This document shows positions 1 through 12,011 of a stretch of DNA of 64,000 nt, piece after piece. The position numbers were made by a program, and so were the translations under genes. How positions within the stretch are numbered: the stretch's first letter is position 1; the number at the start of each line of letters is the position of its first letter. This stretch comes from Semisulcospira habei (Eukaryota > Mollusca > Gastropoda > Semisulcospiridae), in the NCBI GenBank assembly GCA_036245525.1, contig BTPG01000005.1, positions 120,488,417-120,552,416 on the forward strand, read 5' to 3'. The notes under the pieces are model-generated. The model was not told the origin of the DNA, made no database searches, and saw only the letters and a program-made list of their open reading frames with translations.

Positions 1-3000
1 TGATTGTGATGAGCTGCTAGCTGCTCCCCCAGCACTTTGCGACGCCGCTTCTCCCGCTCGATTCTGGCAGCGGAGTCCTCCTGCAGACGTTTGCGGATCT
101 TACCGATGTACTCGTCGTTGTTAGAGACTTTGATCAGGCTCAGTGTGTCCCCACGATCCTCATCCCGTTTCAGTATGTAATGAATGTCAATCTCATCCCT
201 GCAAAGAGTTAAAGTTACAAGTGAAAATGTTATCCTAAACCTGTAAGGTTGAAGAAATTAACTGGAGTTCATGGCAGATTTTAGTAATGAGCTCTTGTAC
301 ATGGTTTGCTTACCCGCCATCATCTGTTGGAAGCTGGATCATTTTCATCCTTCCCTCAAAGTGTGTGATAGCATCAACAGTTTCCTGTGACAAATAAAAC
401 AGGACCATCTATCCATCTATACCGACGAGCTAAAGAAATGCAACATTTTTGGTATATCGGAAACACGTCAGTGTTTCTTATGATTACAAAATGTCACATT
501 TCTTTTGCTCGTCAATATACATGTAGCTCAGAAAGTACTGATGGTAGTTGTCACTACTTAGCATGTCATTGCAACAGACTACTAACACATACAGCCCTAA
601 CACAACAGACTAGCAGAAAGATTAACTATTATAGGTCAAGGGTGGTGCCAGAATAGATTGGTGCCAAAAGGCACCAAGCAACTATAGCACCATCCTTCAG
701 CTATCATAATCATGGTAAATTTGCCTTGTGAACTGTAATGTAGTGTGGAGAGAAAAACTTAGGAATTTTTACTTTAGGACTCAAATTTGAGATGTACTTC
801 ATGAAAATACACAGCTAAATGCAGTTAGCAGATCGATGGTGTTCGTATGCAACATCATGAGTGGTCTTTTTGGCACAAAATCATGTTTTGATGTGGTTGC
901 CTCCTTTGATATTTTCTAAAAAACAGGAAATTCTTATGAAGAAAACTGCAGATCACATATTCTGACCAAAGCGTAAATATTTGTTCAAAGGTTTTCTTGA
1001 CAACTCAAAACTGTTAGTTATGAGACATTGACATGAGACATACCTTACCATACCAACACACAGCAAATTAAGTTAACGATCAACATGCTTACCTCTGCTT
1101 CTCTCTTGCGTCGCAGTATTTTTCTCTCTTGCAGGGATTTGGCCGTCAGGTTGGCTGGTGGTTTGGGAATGTGCACCGTAGCTGCCCTGCAAAATGAACA
1201 CAAAAAATTATGATAAATGTACACAGAAAAGACAAACATACAGATGAGGACAGTTAACTCTTTTGAGATGTGCCGCATCCGGATTTGCGGCATAAAGCCA
1301 CGAATCCGGATGTGGCACGTCTCGAAATAGTTAAGAGATTGTCACTTACCCTTTTAGTGTGTGGACAAGATGAACATCATAACTGAAACTGCAAGGTGCA
1401 GACACTCATGGTCACACTTCCAGTTGCTCAGCAATTGCAAGGGTTCATATATATCTAATTCTCTTAACACATTCCAGATGTGCCGCAGTCAGATAAGCGG
1501 CTGTAAGTCACGTATCCAACTGTGGCACGTCTTGAATGAGTTAATAGCCTTATTTATGTCCATGCCTATGACTCCCTTTGTGCATGAAACCACTGGTACT
1601 GTAAACATTATTGTTGGCTGCATGGATGCAACCAACAGTACAGTTTACAGTAACAGCAGCTTCATTAATCTCCCTGCAGACCCTGCTAGACAGGGTCTGT
1701 GAAATTGTGAATCATGTGACCTGCATCACACCTCCACTAAAGGACCGCCCAGAATTATATGGGGTTTCCCCCATGGCATTTGCAATATATTATTACTGGC
1801 CTATAGCTGCATGTACAAGGGGATTAGGTGGACAGCTAATCTATCAGTCCATCTGTACTGTTACAAAGATAACATTCATGGCTACTGGTAGCAAACAGGG
1901 TAACAAGAGAAACGATCTACCACTTAAAAGAAGTTTGGATATAACAACACTTTGCAGAAGTGCTAGCCATACATGCACCTGTCTATGTATATTACTTCAC
2001 TTATGACAAACTGGATATAACAGCCCAAAAAGATATTGGACCATCTGGCATTTTGCTATATATCCAAAGTATGTCAAGATCCTTGTAATATTTGTAAATA
2101 CTTGTTCACCAGAAACTTACTTTATTTTGGCTACCATTTCGCTTTGTTTGGATCGCATGAGGCGTGACCGCTCCAGAAGTGCCTGACGGTGAGCCTGCTG
2201 CTGCTGAAGCCGTGCCTCCGCTTCCAGAAAACGATCCCGGAACGCTGTCTGCTCCATTTTGATCTGGTGCTCATGGAAACGAGAAGCCATCTCATCCAGG
2301 TTCAGATCTGTCTGGCGTGGGGTGATGTGCTTCAGGCGCTGTGAAAAAGAATGGCGGAATACCAAACATTTAGTGTCAATGGGAATAGGTATCCTGTGTG
2401 TGTAATATATGGAAATGTGTATTATCATTAGTTTTGAGGGACACAGTTAAAATGTTGTTATTTGTTGAATATTAGTTTTAAGTTTTAAAAAAGTACTTTC
2501 AGCAGTTAGAACAGCATGTTCACAGCATAAATAATATTATTTTAAAAAGTTTATAAGAGTTATCATTATATGTACAAATATCATATTGTATCATGATTGG
2601 TCACGGTTAAATGTTAGAAAATGTTGATATTAAATAAGGCATTGGCAAAAAAAAAGTGCAAAAGATAAAATGTTTGATTCTAATGATACACATTTATTCA
2701 TGTACACATTGCGTCACTGAAGCAATGTCACTGTCGACCAGTCCAATTCCCAAAGTACCCAAAGTTGTGAACAGTCACTGTATAGATTAGAGTAGACCAT
2801 GCTTAAGTAAAAAAAAAGATGAACAATTCTGCAATACCAATGCCCCATGAGTAAATGTATGTACATGTACACTGATACATGTGTATGTGACACACAGTTT
2901 GAGTGACAGATGTATGCATTTTGATATATGTCATATGTTTAGAAGGAGACACACTGCAACAGATATATACTGGTACAACATGCAATGGAATAGAACAAGT

Positions 3001-6000
3001 GCATTAATGTGAAAGTGCATGCAAAGAGTGACACTCTCATGATCCACAGGACAGTTTAACCCCCATACATATACAGCCAGTGGTACTGTTAACCCTTTGG
3101 CTGTTGCTAGGTGTTTTTTTCAAGGTGATGATTCCCATAGGAATCATTGTGACAAAAAGGCTACCGACAGCCAAAAGGTTAACAGTACCAGTGGCAACAT
3201 GCACAAGAGGGCTAAATGTACTATCATTCAAGCAGAGAAATGGCCTGTTTCAACCAGCAATGCTGCATTTTAAGACTGAAAGTGAGATCATAAACTACTG
3301 CAAAACTCCATGCAGAGACATCATAAGAAAAAGTCATGTCAGTGCACACAATGCCAATTATCAAAATGCTGCTATAGATACTTCAGTTGCTTAAAAGTAA
3401 GAAATTCATGCATTTAAAACAACAGCTGTTTACCTCTTGGCTATGCTGGTAACACGAGAGAAGAAAAGAAAAATGGCACATGTATCTCAGTAAATTATGT
3501 ACAAAACTCAACAAAGCAGACATTGATGTTTTTAAAATATTGTTGTTTATTGGATATTAATTATGATACTTCATTTACCAAGGAGGGAAGCGTGAAAATA
3601 TAAAGAGTGTTTAAAATGTTTAAATAACTTTCTGTATCATCCTGCTTAGTGAAGACTTGGCAGTCGTACATAAAGTGATCTGTATGAAATAAATGTTTCA
3701 TTAAAAGTCCACAATTATAACAAAAAGCACCTAAAAGAGTCCCAATATAAATTCAGCCCAAGTTACACAGTTGGAGAGTTGGTAGAAACACAGCAAAACC
3801 ATGCAGAATGTGTGCCCCACTTCCTGTCGCCGTCCGTGCGCACTACTGTCAACTTTTCCGTACAGCTCAAACCTTTACTGCCTGACAGGTTCACTGACAT
3901 GTAGAATAGACAAGATACCACACACGATATTTTCACAGGTAATTTCTCCAAAATGCCTGTCAGCTTTTACAATTGATAGTTATATTTTTGTGTTTAAAAA
4001 AATGCAGCAGAGGAAATGTTCGGCTGAAAGTACAGAAGCCTATTTGAGAAAAACGTGCCCTGCGTTTGCGGCAGTGGACTAGTCTGTAGCAGACGACAGC
4101 CATGAACACAGTGCATGTTTTTTTAAGTCTCGAGTAGGCTTCTGTACTTTCAGCCAAATGTTTCCTCTGCCACTGTATTTTCTTGCACAAGAATGTAACT
4201 TCATCAATGTAAAAGTTGGCAGAGGCATTTTAGAGAAATTACTGGTGAAAATATTGTGTATCATATCCTGTCTATTCTCCATTCTACAGGTCACTGCAGT
4301 GGCTAAGCCTAACAGTAAAGGCATAGATACTGCAGCTCAGTGTTTTTGGCAAAGGTCTGAGCTGAATGGAGAAGTTGACAGTAGCGTGCATGGACAGCGA
4401 CAGGAAGTGGGGCACACATTAGATACGGTTTTGCTGTGTTTCTACCAACTCTGCAACTGTGTAACTTGAACAGAGTCTACTGTGCTACTGCACAATGAGA
4501 CTCTGATATTTGGGTACTCTTTTGGAAGCTTTTTGTTATAATTGTGGACCTTTAACACCCTTTTGCAGCCACCAGAACTCTAACGTGTATTAATGGCTGC
4601 ATGCACAAGAGGTTTATCTACAAACACAAAAATGTTGCATACAGTCCTACCTCCTTGTAAATGCCGCTTTCAACAGCATTGAGCTTAGCTGGGGCTGCTG
4701 GGCGTTGAGTTTCCATGGCAACTCCTGTCAAATTGGCCTTCTTCTTGTTGTTGAGGGCGATGTAGAGCTGATACATGAGGCGCGTGGCCATGCCATGGGC
4801 CTCTGTCATGACATCCCGTGCCACATTTGTGTCAAATGGTATCCCCAACAGGTGCAGCACTGGCTCCAACCTTGTGAAGTTATTGAGCTTGGAATCGGCC
4901 GTCCTAGGGAAAAAAAAGAAAGAATGGCAAAGCCCTTAAGGCTCACATGCATGAATGATCCAGTTCTAATGTAAGTAAAGGGTTGGTTGGTTGGTTGGTT
5001 AGTTCGGGTTTAACGTCCACAGCACCGAGGTGATCATGGACGGCCCTGACGGGCGGGTTATGGGGGACAGGGAAATCTATTGCCTGTGGAGTACGACCTG
5101 AACACTGATCAACTCAGGCGCACTCCAACTGTGCCACTTTGATTTACCAGGACCTTTCAACGGAAATGCTATTGAACAAATCCGTTTTTTCCCCCTGGAT
5201 TAAAAAAAAAAGGGTTGGTTTTTGTATCAGTATTTATGCATTTTTCACTCTTTTGTCGATCTCTCATGACCCTTGACCTTTGTGAGTAGTGAACCAAAAT
5301 AATATGCATAGAAAGGTTTTATCAGCTTTCTTTCTGCCAAATTTGGTTTTAAAGTTTTGCAAAAGTGTTGATAACAGTTAAACTTCTCTTTTTTTTTTCA
5401 CATTATTTGCTGATCTCTTGTGACACTTGACCTTTCTGAAGGGTCATCCAAATTAGCAGGCATATGAAGGTCCTACCACAAATTGGTCAAGAAACAGCTA
5501 TTTGTGACTTATTTCCTGATCTCATGACCCTTGACCTTTCCAAGGGGTCATCCAAATTGGTATGCATAGAAAGGTCTTTCCATCAGGTGTCTTTGTATCA
5601 AGTTTGTGTTTGAAGTTGTGAATAGCATTTGAGCAAAAACAAATTCTGTCAAAATATGGCTATTGTTGACCTAGTTCCTGATTCCCTTGATCTTGACCTG
5701 TATGACGTCAATGAAATTGGTATGTTTAGAAAAGTCTTGCCACAAAGTCCCCTTGGCCAAAGTTTGAAGACTGTGGCTCTAAGTTGAATAGTCTCCGAGA
5801 AAATGCCAATGTTAAAGTTTACCATGGACGACATGGATGCCGGCGGACGACCACTGGCCATATACTCACTTTTGCTTCGCACATGAGCCAAAAAACACAC
5901 TTGTCTGTTCAATTATATTTCGAAATAAGCAGAAAATGGCCCTTGGGCCAAGATTGGTCCATGCATGGCCCTCAAGCCAACACCAGTGCTGGCCCCACAC

Positions 6001-8411
6001 AACTCTACATGGGTCAACATCTGCCACTGGATACCTTGCTTACTAGGTGCTGTAGTTTCAGACAGATTAATTAAACATTTCAAAGAAAGGTCCAGAAGAG
6101 CATAGCACCTTGAATGGTGCCAAGCTAAATGGATGGATATATGCATTGCAATTACCTCTAACGCTTTTCATACCGAGACACTGATGCTTCAAATAAATTG
6201 AACTATGATAGTTCAAGGATGGTGCCAGAATAGCTTAGTGCCTGAGGTGCCAAGCTATTCTGGCACCACCCTTAAACTAAAATATTTATCTATCATGTTA
6301 TCTGTAATGTAGCCTTCATAGAACAAAACGCTAATTTTAAAAATCAGCCTCAAGATGTTATGGGTTTTAAAAAAGCACTACCGAGGTTTTACTACCTTCC
6401 TTGTGTTCAACCATCACACCATGCCAGTTAATTCCATATAAAATGACATTTAAAAAATGAACACACCTGCTTTGGGAAAACTGGTCAAAGTCATCTTGCA
6501 GCTGGTGTTTTTGAAGCACCTCACCAATCAAATAACCTGAAGAAAATTCTCTTGCAAAAGATGCTTGATCTATTCAGACACACAACAAAAAAAGACACAG
6601 ATAAGTAAGAACAAGATATCAATAGTACATTTGTAGATGTGAGTGCCAAATCACAACACAACCGTTTGACTCCGGTGGCAGAGAGCATTCAAACTGTTGT
6701 GAGTTTTACTGGCCCTTGATGAGGTAAGCTTTGGTCCTGACCCTAGTCAAACAATACGCAACAAAATCCATAGGTGTTTTCCCCATACATTTTATGAACA
6801 ACACAAGGGGGAAAAACCCAGCTGCTGATACCCTTGTACTATTTCAAGTTAAAGAGGGCAACTACTTGTTGCTAGTGTTGTGTGACCTGGATGAAGGTCC
6901 AAGTGACCCCCTAACACTCCCACATGTTTGAATGAACTTTGTCCCCAAAGTTCCACAATCTAGGCCAGCACTTAATCACCCAGCCACAGGATCGCATGAA
7001 GATGGGGGGTGCTTGCAGAGGGAATCTGCTGCACATACCTACCGCACGTACCCCAACCTTTGCTTGCAGCACCAAATGTAACCAAGCACTGAATGGCATG
7101 CAACACAATGGTGTGACTCTGGGGACAGAGTGCAATTAAACAGTTGAGAGTTGGGCCTGTTACTGGCACTAAAGAAATGTCTGTTTAGCAGGAAAAAGGA
7201 AACATGATGAGGTAAGCATTGGTCATGATCCTAGTCAAACAAAGCACAAACAAATCTATCGTTGTGTTTTCACATACATGTACATTTTATGAACTACACA
7301 AGGGAGACAGTGTTGTGTGATCAGGATATGAATACGAATACCTTTATCGTCCCAAGATGGGAAATTTGTTTGCAGCAGAATTTTTTTTTTTAAACTGTTG
7401 TAAAAACAACAAATGTAAACATAAAACAAATAAATACATTTGACTGACTAAAACACACCGACCGATTACAGTGAGTATGTGCACGAATATAACATCACAA
7501 CCATCTATAATGTTAATATCTACCTAGAATGAAAACGTTCTTAAAAACTAACTGAGACATCACTACCTTATACCGTGCGCACAACACATACGCACGCACG
7601 CACACACGCAAACAACCCCTACACACACACTTGCATATGACATGACATGGATGGTGGCCAATGTGACCCCATTACATATGCAATGCTCATGAACCATGTT
7701 TTTCCACAATAATTTCTTAGTGAAGGTTTAATACACTTCTTTGAAAGAAAGTGTTTTCTACGATAATTAATATGATCACAATTTGGCCTGATAGCTTGGA
7801 CAAACAGTAGGCTTATGCAGACACTGTTTAGAACATTGGAGGCCAATGTGACCCCATCACACATGATGCATTTGCAATGCTCTTGATACAGTTTTTTTTT
7901 TCTGTAATGATGTCTTTGGGAAGAAAGTTTTTATAAATACACTTGTTTTCTGAGAAAGTGTTTTCTAAATTATTACACTCACAATTTGGCCTGATCATGG
8001 ACAAACAGATGTCTTATGTAGACACCATTTAGAATCAGTTGAGTGTAAATAAGTGTTTGTCATAAAAAGATTAAAATACCTTTTGATTAGTTTTTTTTTT
8101 TTAAAAATGTAAATATATTGCTAAGAGTAACTGGCATTGCAAACGCACTTTTGCAGATCAAGAAAAAATACAAGATTTAACTATTAGAAAAAATAGATTT
8201 AGAAACAATACATGTGTAATCTGCTTTGCTCTAATACACGGTAAAATTCGTCACATATTAGGCCTACGTCTGTGAAACTACAAAAGTTACGGACGGTGAA
8301 AATTAACGTATACACAACCTTAAATTTATACGTTATCACACAGAATGCCTTACCAACTTTAGTTGAGACGTTGAGCTCATCGTTGAGCCATCTGCACAGA
8401 ATATCAGTCAT
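1..8411 (-). CDS. SPEF2: Sperm flagellar protein 2, 5' part (7 coding exons, partial)
   Basis: SPEF2 is an axonemal central-apparatus protein needed for cilia and sperm-tail assembly. Coding exons on the minus strand are 8411-8354, 6569-6467, 4903-4651, 2338-2121, 1186-1093, 384-314 and 198-1 (open at the window edge). Every junction has AG/GT splice sites and the phases join correctly. The start MTDILCRWLNDELNVS matches the N-terminal calponin-homology-like region of the family. Later exons give FSSGYLIGEVL, LGIPFDTNVA, MYQLYIALNNKKK, ITPRQTDLNLDEM, VHIPKPPANLTAKSL and NDEYIGKIRKRL, in the order expected for vertebrate SPEF2. From exon 4 on, the protein is rich in Lys, Arg, Glu and Gln, as in the family's coiled coil. 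The rest of the gene lies left of the window. Introns hold only repeats. Identification rests on recalled family sequence and is strong because several exons agree. Confidence 0.93.
631..711. repeat. Hairpin repeat (GGTGCCAGAATAG family), diverged
   Basis: In SPEF2 intron 5. GGTCAAGGGTGGTGCCAGAA on one arm, GGCACCAAGCAACTATAGCA on the other. The stem is more decayed than in the other copies. Confidence 0.6.
1254..1334. repeat. 81-bp TTAA-bounded hairpin element (copy 1)
   Basis: In SPEF2 intron 5. A foldback whose arms read GATGTGCCGCATCCGGAT and its near-complement, bounded by TTAA on both sides. It resembles a minimal MITE with TTAA target preference. A related copy lies at 1464-1544. Confidence 0.7.
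1464..1544. repeat. 81-bp TTAA-bounded hairpin element (copy 2)
   Basis: Same length, same TTAA boundaries and same outer arm (GATGTGCCGCAG...TGTGGCACGTC) as the element at 1254-1334, but a diverged core. A smaller palindrome with arms TACTGTAAAC/GTTTACAGTA follows at about 1597-1652. Confidence 0.65.
3056..3216. repeat. Foldback element with nested TTAA palindrome
   Basis: In SPEF2 intron 3. Outer arms run TTTAACCC...GGGCTAAA. An inner palindrome at 3089-3182 is bounded by TTAA and has arms GGCTGTTGCTAG/CTACCGACAGCC. The sequences just outside the inner TTAA (CCAGTGGTACTG and CAGTACCAGTGG) are also inverted copies, so one imperfect hairpin spans about 160 bp. Confidence 0.65.
3760..4467. 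mobile_element. 0.7-kb foldback transposon, non-coding
   Basis: In SPEF2 intron 3. Two arms of roughly 330 bp are inverted copies with moderate divergence. The ends are AGTTACACAGTTG and CAACTGTGTAACT. Internal landmarks such as CAGGAAGTGGGGCACACA, TACAGAAGCCTA and GACAGGATATGA appear in both arms in opposite orientation. No coding capacity is seen; ORFs here only reflect the inverted arms. Confidence 0.75.
4989..5208 (-). mobile_element. SINE with (AACC)n tail
   Basis: About 220 bp flanked by a 12-bp direct repeat AAAGGGTTGGTT (4977-4988 and 5209-5220). Read on the minus strand it ends in GGACGTTAAACCCGAACTAA followed by AACC repeats, a retroposon-like simple tail. The 3' segment (GTTAAACCC) is shared with elements at 14122-14178 and, in diverged form, 39395-39783. 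I could not identify a clear tRNA-derived promoter by eye. Confidence 0.65.
5221..5900. repeat. Dispersed intronic repeat with about 165-bp internal units
   Basis: Degenerate tandem units each contain a block like TGACCTTTGTGAGGGGTCATCCAAATTGGTATGCATAGAAAGGTC (written here only as a composite description of positions 5270-5330, 5430-5490, 5525-5580 and 5690-5740). The right end carries CTCCGAGAAAATGCCAATG. Related copies occur at about 14105-14500, 16050-16232 and 40135-41145. No coding sequence is seen; this is an ancient repeat family of unknown class. Confidence 0.6.
6208..6284. repeat. Hairpin repeat (GGTGCCAGAATAGCTT family)
   Basis: In SPEF2 intron 2. Arms TTCAAGGATGGTGCCAGAATAGCTT and its near-complement fold on a core around GTGCCTGAGGTGCC. 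Family members: 631-711, 41388-41470, 50624-57207 (interrupted), 58755-58966, 60127-60198 and degraded copies at 59055-59110 and 60290-60350. A half copy lies at about 6085-6130. Confidence 0.7.
6652..7312. repeat. Direct repeat pair in SPEF2 intron 1
   Basis: Segments at about 6652-6810 and 7098-7312 are similar in the same orientation (TTTGACTC...GGGGACAGAG..., TGATGAGGTAAGC, CTAGTCAAACAA, CATTTTATGAAC). They are separated by unique sequence. No coding frame is shared. Confidence 0.55.
7326..7500 (-). repeat. LINE/SINE 3'-end remnant
   Basis: Contains ACCTTTATCGTCCCAAGATGGGAAATT, a short hairpin typical of the 3' ends of some animal retroposons, in reverse orientation. A similar segment (ACTTTATTATCCCCGAGGGG) occurs at 38775-38830. 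Only a fragment remains. Confidence 0.4.
7650..8035. repeat. Two tandem units of about 184 bp
   Basis: In SPEF2 intron 1. GGCCAATGTGACCCCAT occurs at about 7657 and 7841, and GAAAGTGTTTTCTA and CACAATTTGGCCTGAT recur with the same spacing. Non-coding tandem duplication. Confidence 0.6.
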
Positions 8412-8983
8412 TTTTGACCGATTCAGGGAACAATTTCACAGTAATCGCATACCAGCGACAGACACATCGCAGAGCAGAAGACCAAGCCAGAGACGTCGTC
8501 ATGGACAACGTACCACGACACGTAATGACATTGTCGTAATAGGAGGTATCGGTGGTACGGTACTGTATATTGTGATTGCAAATATACGTTACCGGTCGAA
8601 TATCCAAACTAACGTCAACGGGTGCGTTTAAAAAAATAAAACAAAAAAACAAACCAACAGATACTTTATAGGACTGATCAGAAAGTTGCATGCCTCTTTT
8701 TGACTATCACGACAATGTCAGGGGAAGCAACTGATAAACGCGCGTATCTTCGAACAAGTTTGTATTTCCAACGGCTAGATTTGATAGCCCAATTGAGATA
8801 ATCCCCTTTTCACACACACTCTTCCCTGTTAGTTTCTTGCAACACAAAGCTATGAACGAACGCTTTAACCTTTCACACAAATTACACGCATATCACAGGA
8901 GCAAGTTTTCACCTACTTTAAACAAAAAGAAAAGGGGAGACTGCCAATATTTTAGGAAGGTTACAAAGTAAAGTAGATAATAG
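8412..8983. other. SPEF2 upstream region, no gene seen
   Basis: This stretch lies just upstream of the SPEF2 start codon and presumably holds its promoter and 5' UTR. I see no TATA box I would trust and no other coding sequence. ORFs here are short and lack recognisable similarity. Confidence 0.4.
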
Positions 8984-9555
8984 CACTGTCAGGGGAGAGA
9001 AGTGTGCATGATTGACCAGTGATTATAGATCTAATGTGGCCAAAGCACACACACAAAAAGAGATAGGAAAGAGAGGGGGGCGCTAAAAAGTGACTGAAAG
9101 CAATGCATATGGAAGCCCCCCCCCCCCCCCAAAGGGAGGCGTATCACATATCCCACATCTAGGTGGTGGCATGGAATATATGCCCCTGCAGACACCACAG
9201 TAAAATGTGGTTGTCATTGCTTGTAGGCAGAAATTCCTGCCTCCTCCAGTATCGCCGATGGTGTCAGTGCTGAAGAGGTCGCCAAGACCGAAACAGCTGT
9301 CCACACCGGCTAAATATCTGGACCCCCCTTGGGGGGACCTAGATTTAAATTTCCATGCACTGAGTGGCTGGAACAGTGGGATATGTGATACGCCCCCCTT
9401 CGGGGGGGGGGGGGGGGGGGCTTCCATATGCATTGCTTTCAGTCACTTTTTTAGTGCCCCCTCTCTTTCCTATCTCTTTTTTTTTGTTTGTGTGCTTTGG
9501 CCACAGTAGATCTATGATCACTGGTCAATCATGCACACTTCTCTCCCCTGACAGT
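8984..9555. mobile_element. Foldback element with poly-C/poly-G ends of the loop
   Basis: Inverted arms at about 8984-9170 and 9372-9555: ACTGTCAGGGGAGAGAAGTG matches the complement of the right end, and both arms share CATATGGAAG and GTGACTGAAAGCAATGCATA. A poly-C run (about 9118-9130) in one arm faces a poly-G run (about 9402-9420) in the other. The roughly 200-bp centre has no recognisable gene. Confidence 0.7.
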
Positions 9556-11340
9556 AACCCTACTTTTAAACAATTTCGCCGTTAACTTTTTCCGCAACGT
9601 GACACAAATCACAAATGCAGATAGTCCACGACTCAGCTCCCATGAACACACTAGGTCGACTAAAAGGTACGGACTAAAATTTTGCTTTTCCACACCACCT
9701 ATCATGCCCCTTGCCACTCAAAACGCCCAGAAAGGCAGAGATGCACCCAACAAAAATTTGCTAAAAGAGATTTAAAAAACAAACAAACTATTCCTTACGG
9801 AATTGCAAAGCGCATGTGAGGCCTGATAGGTTGGCAGGGCTCTCTTTAGAACACACTGGTTAAAATCACCAAGTATAAACTTAGGAGCATCGGGTGACTG
9901 AACTATATAAGAAGGGTCCATGGCCATGGACCTTTTTGGGGGCCGATTGACTGTACTTTAACAAACTACTTGCACCCACATGTTTCCCCTGGTTCCCCCA
10001 TATGCCATGCCTGTGAGCAATGACGGCTGCAAGCCCAATTTCGTTGGCCATAATAACATATAGCAAAGAAGGTCATTGGCTATGGACCTTTTCCGGGCCG
10101 AATTAAGGCCTACTTTCTCCAACTTAAGGCATTAACACAACTCCCTTTACTCTGTTAGGTGTCGCATTCAATGAAAAAGTTGTCAGCGATAGTTGTTAGG
10201 CCTAAAGTAAGAGCTAGGGTTATCAGGAATTTTATTGGTTTAACTGACTGATCATGTTTCATAATGTATGTTTTTGCAGTGTAAACACATATTGAACCAT
10301 TTCTTCACTCAAGCTCAGTACGAGTGAGAGAGACACTATGCATGTCCATGTGACCGAGTTGTGTGTTTAGTTGTACATCTGTTCAGTATGACTACCGGTG
10401 TGACTGATCACGCCAGAGCATGTTGATAACTCAGTGAGAGTTGACACACGCTGACATTTGCAGACACAAGCATAAACTTGAGAGCTCACAGCAAGCAACA
10501 AACATTCAAATTCAGTCAATTTTTCTTTTCTTCTGGATACTGTGGTAGGTCCATCCCGTAGGTAACTTATCAACACATACTATTTGTGTGTTGCGAGACC
10601 AGCGTAAAACATTGGTCACAGACCAATTCAGTTACACTCTACAGCAATCCCCAGCCCCTCCACATATAGTAGAACACAAAAGGGATGCAGACTAAAAAAA
10701 ATTAATGGGCACTTACGCATTAGATAGGCAGTTCTGACTATCTAACAACAAGCCACCGACCCCAGTCCGGTTACAGTAAGATTCATTCATTTATTAGTGC
10801 AATTTAATAAAATCTGAAAAATTATACCAAATCGGCCGTGTGTTGAAAAGGTACTGCACAATCAGTGAGCTCAAATTATATATTTGTGGTGAATTTCCTC
10901 AGATTTAGAGGAAAACAAGCTGCAATTCTATTTATTAACTAAATAAGTGATTATTTAAAAGAAAAGGGGAGACTGCCACTGCCAGTGCTTTTACCTACTT
11001 TACTTTGTATATCTTCCCAAGTGATTATTTGCATAGAATGCAATTAACAGTCAAATAAATCTGGCTAGATCATAGGCTAAAAGCCCCAAAATGTCTTTTT
11101 CACCAGACTAAAAATGTTGCACTTATAAACTAAGGATTGGGTGCCCTGAGGGTTTTAGTCAGTGTATGAGTGCTTCAGCCAATACCGTCTGGTCGCAAAA
11201 CCATGGCTTGTGCCCTCTTGTGCCGATCAATTCTTCATTTTTTCCCATTCTTTTTATTCCTTCAGTTCTGTCACTTCCCAGGCCTCTTGTACTGATTCCT
11301 CCATTTGACCCATCCATGACAGGTCCCTTTTGTGAGTCTG
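9556..11340. other. Intergenic, no gene seen
   Basis: No exon, RNA gene or known element recognised. Two short similar blocks (GGTCCATGGCCATGGACCTTTTT at about 9915 and GGTCATTGGCTATGGACCTTTTCC at about 10070) form an imperfect direct repeat. GAAAAGGGGAGACTGCCA recurs at about 8931 and 10962. Confidence 0.4.
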
Positions 11341-11357
11341 CTGCCTTTTGTTGAGAA

Positions 11358-11397
11358 GGGGGGGGGGGGGGGGGGGGCGGGGGGGGGGGGGGGGGGG
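11358..11397. repeat. Poly-G tract
   Basis: Almost uninterrupted G run, potentially quadruplex-forming. Length may be unreliable in any assembly. Confidence 0.8.
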
Positions 11398-12011
11398 ATA
11401 GGAGGGTTTTTACAACTGATTAAATTTCTTTTACTGCAAACAAATTTGGGACAATAAAGGTATTCGTACATGCATAATACACAATGAGACTGACACTAGT
11501 GACAGTGAAAAGACATAAGATTTTATTCATTCTTTGTTGGTCTCTTTTCTTATTGTATTCTGAATAAAAAGAGACATAAAACAAGCAACCAAAAGTTAAA
11601 ACAAACAATAAAAATGGCAAAGTCCTCATGGTCAATGCGCATGATCGAGACACAGTTTTCAGACCCTTAACCTTGACCAAAGATCATTCAAAATTAATGA
11701 GCAAATGTTCAGGTGTCCTGATACACTGACAGAGATTGGTCATAGTTCCTGAAAAGTCCTGCATTTTGTAAACATGTGAATTTTCAAACCTTTACAAATT
11801 GTCAGTAAGCCCATGTCAGACGGAGTACTGTTTCTGAAAACTGTTTCTGAAAACAGTTTTCTAAAACAAGAGTTTTCGAAAACTGTTTCGCTTGAGCATG
11901 TCACACGGAGAAACAGCGTTGTTGTGTTGCGTGTATATATTTTCCATGGTTGTTTCCCTTTGGCGATCTTTTGGTGAAGGGAGTTGTGAAAGGTCCTAGT
12001 TGTGTACCAAA

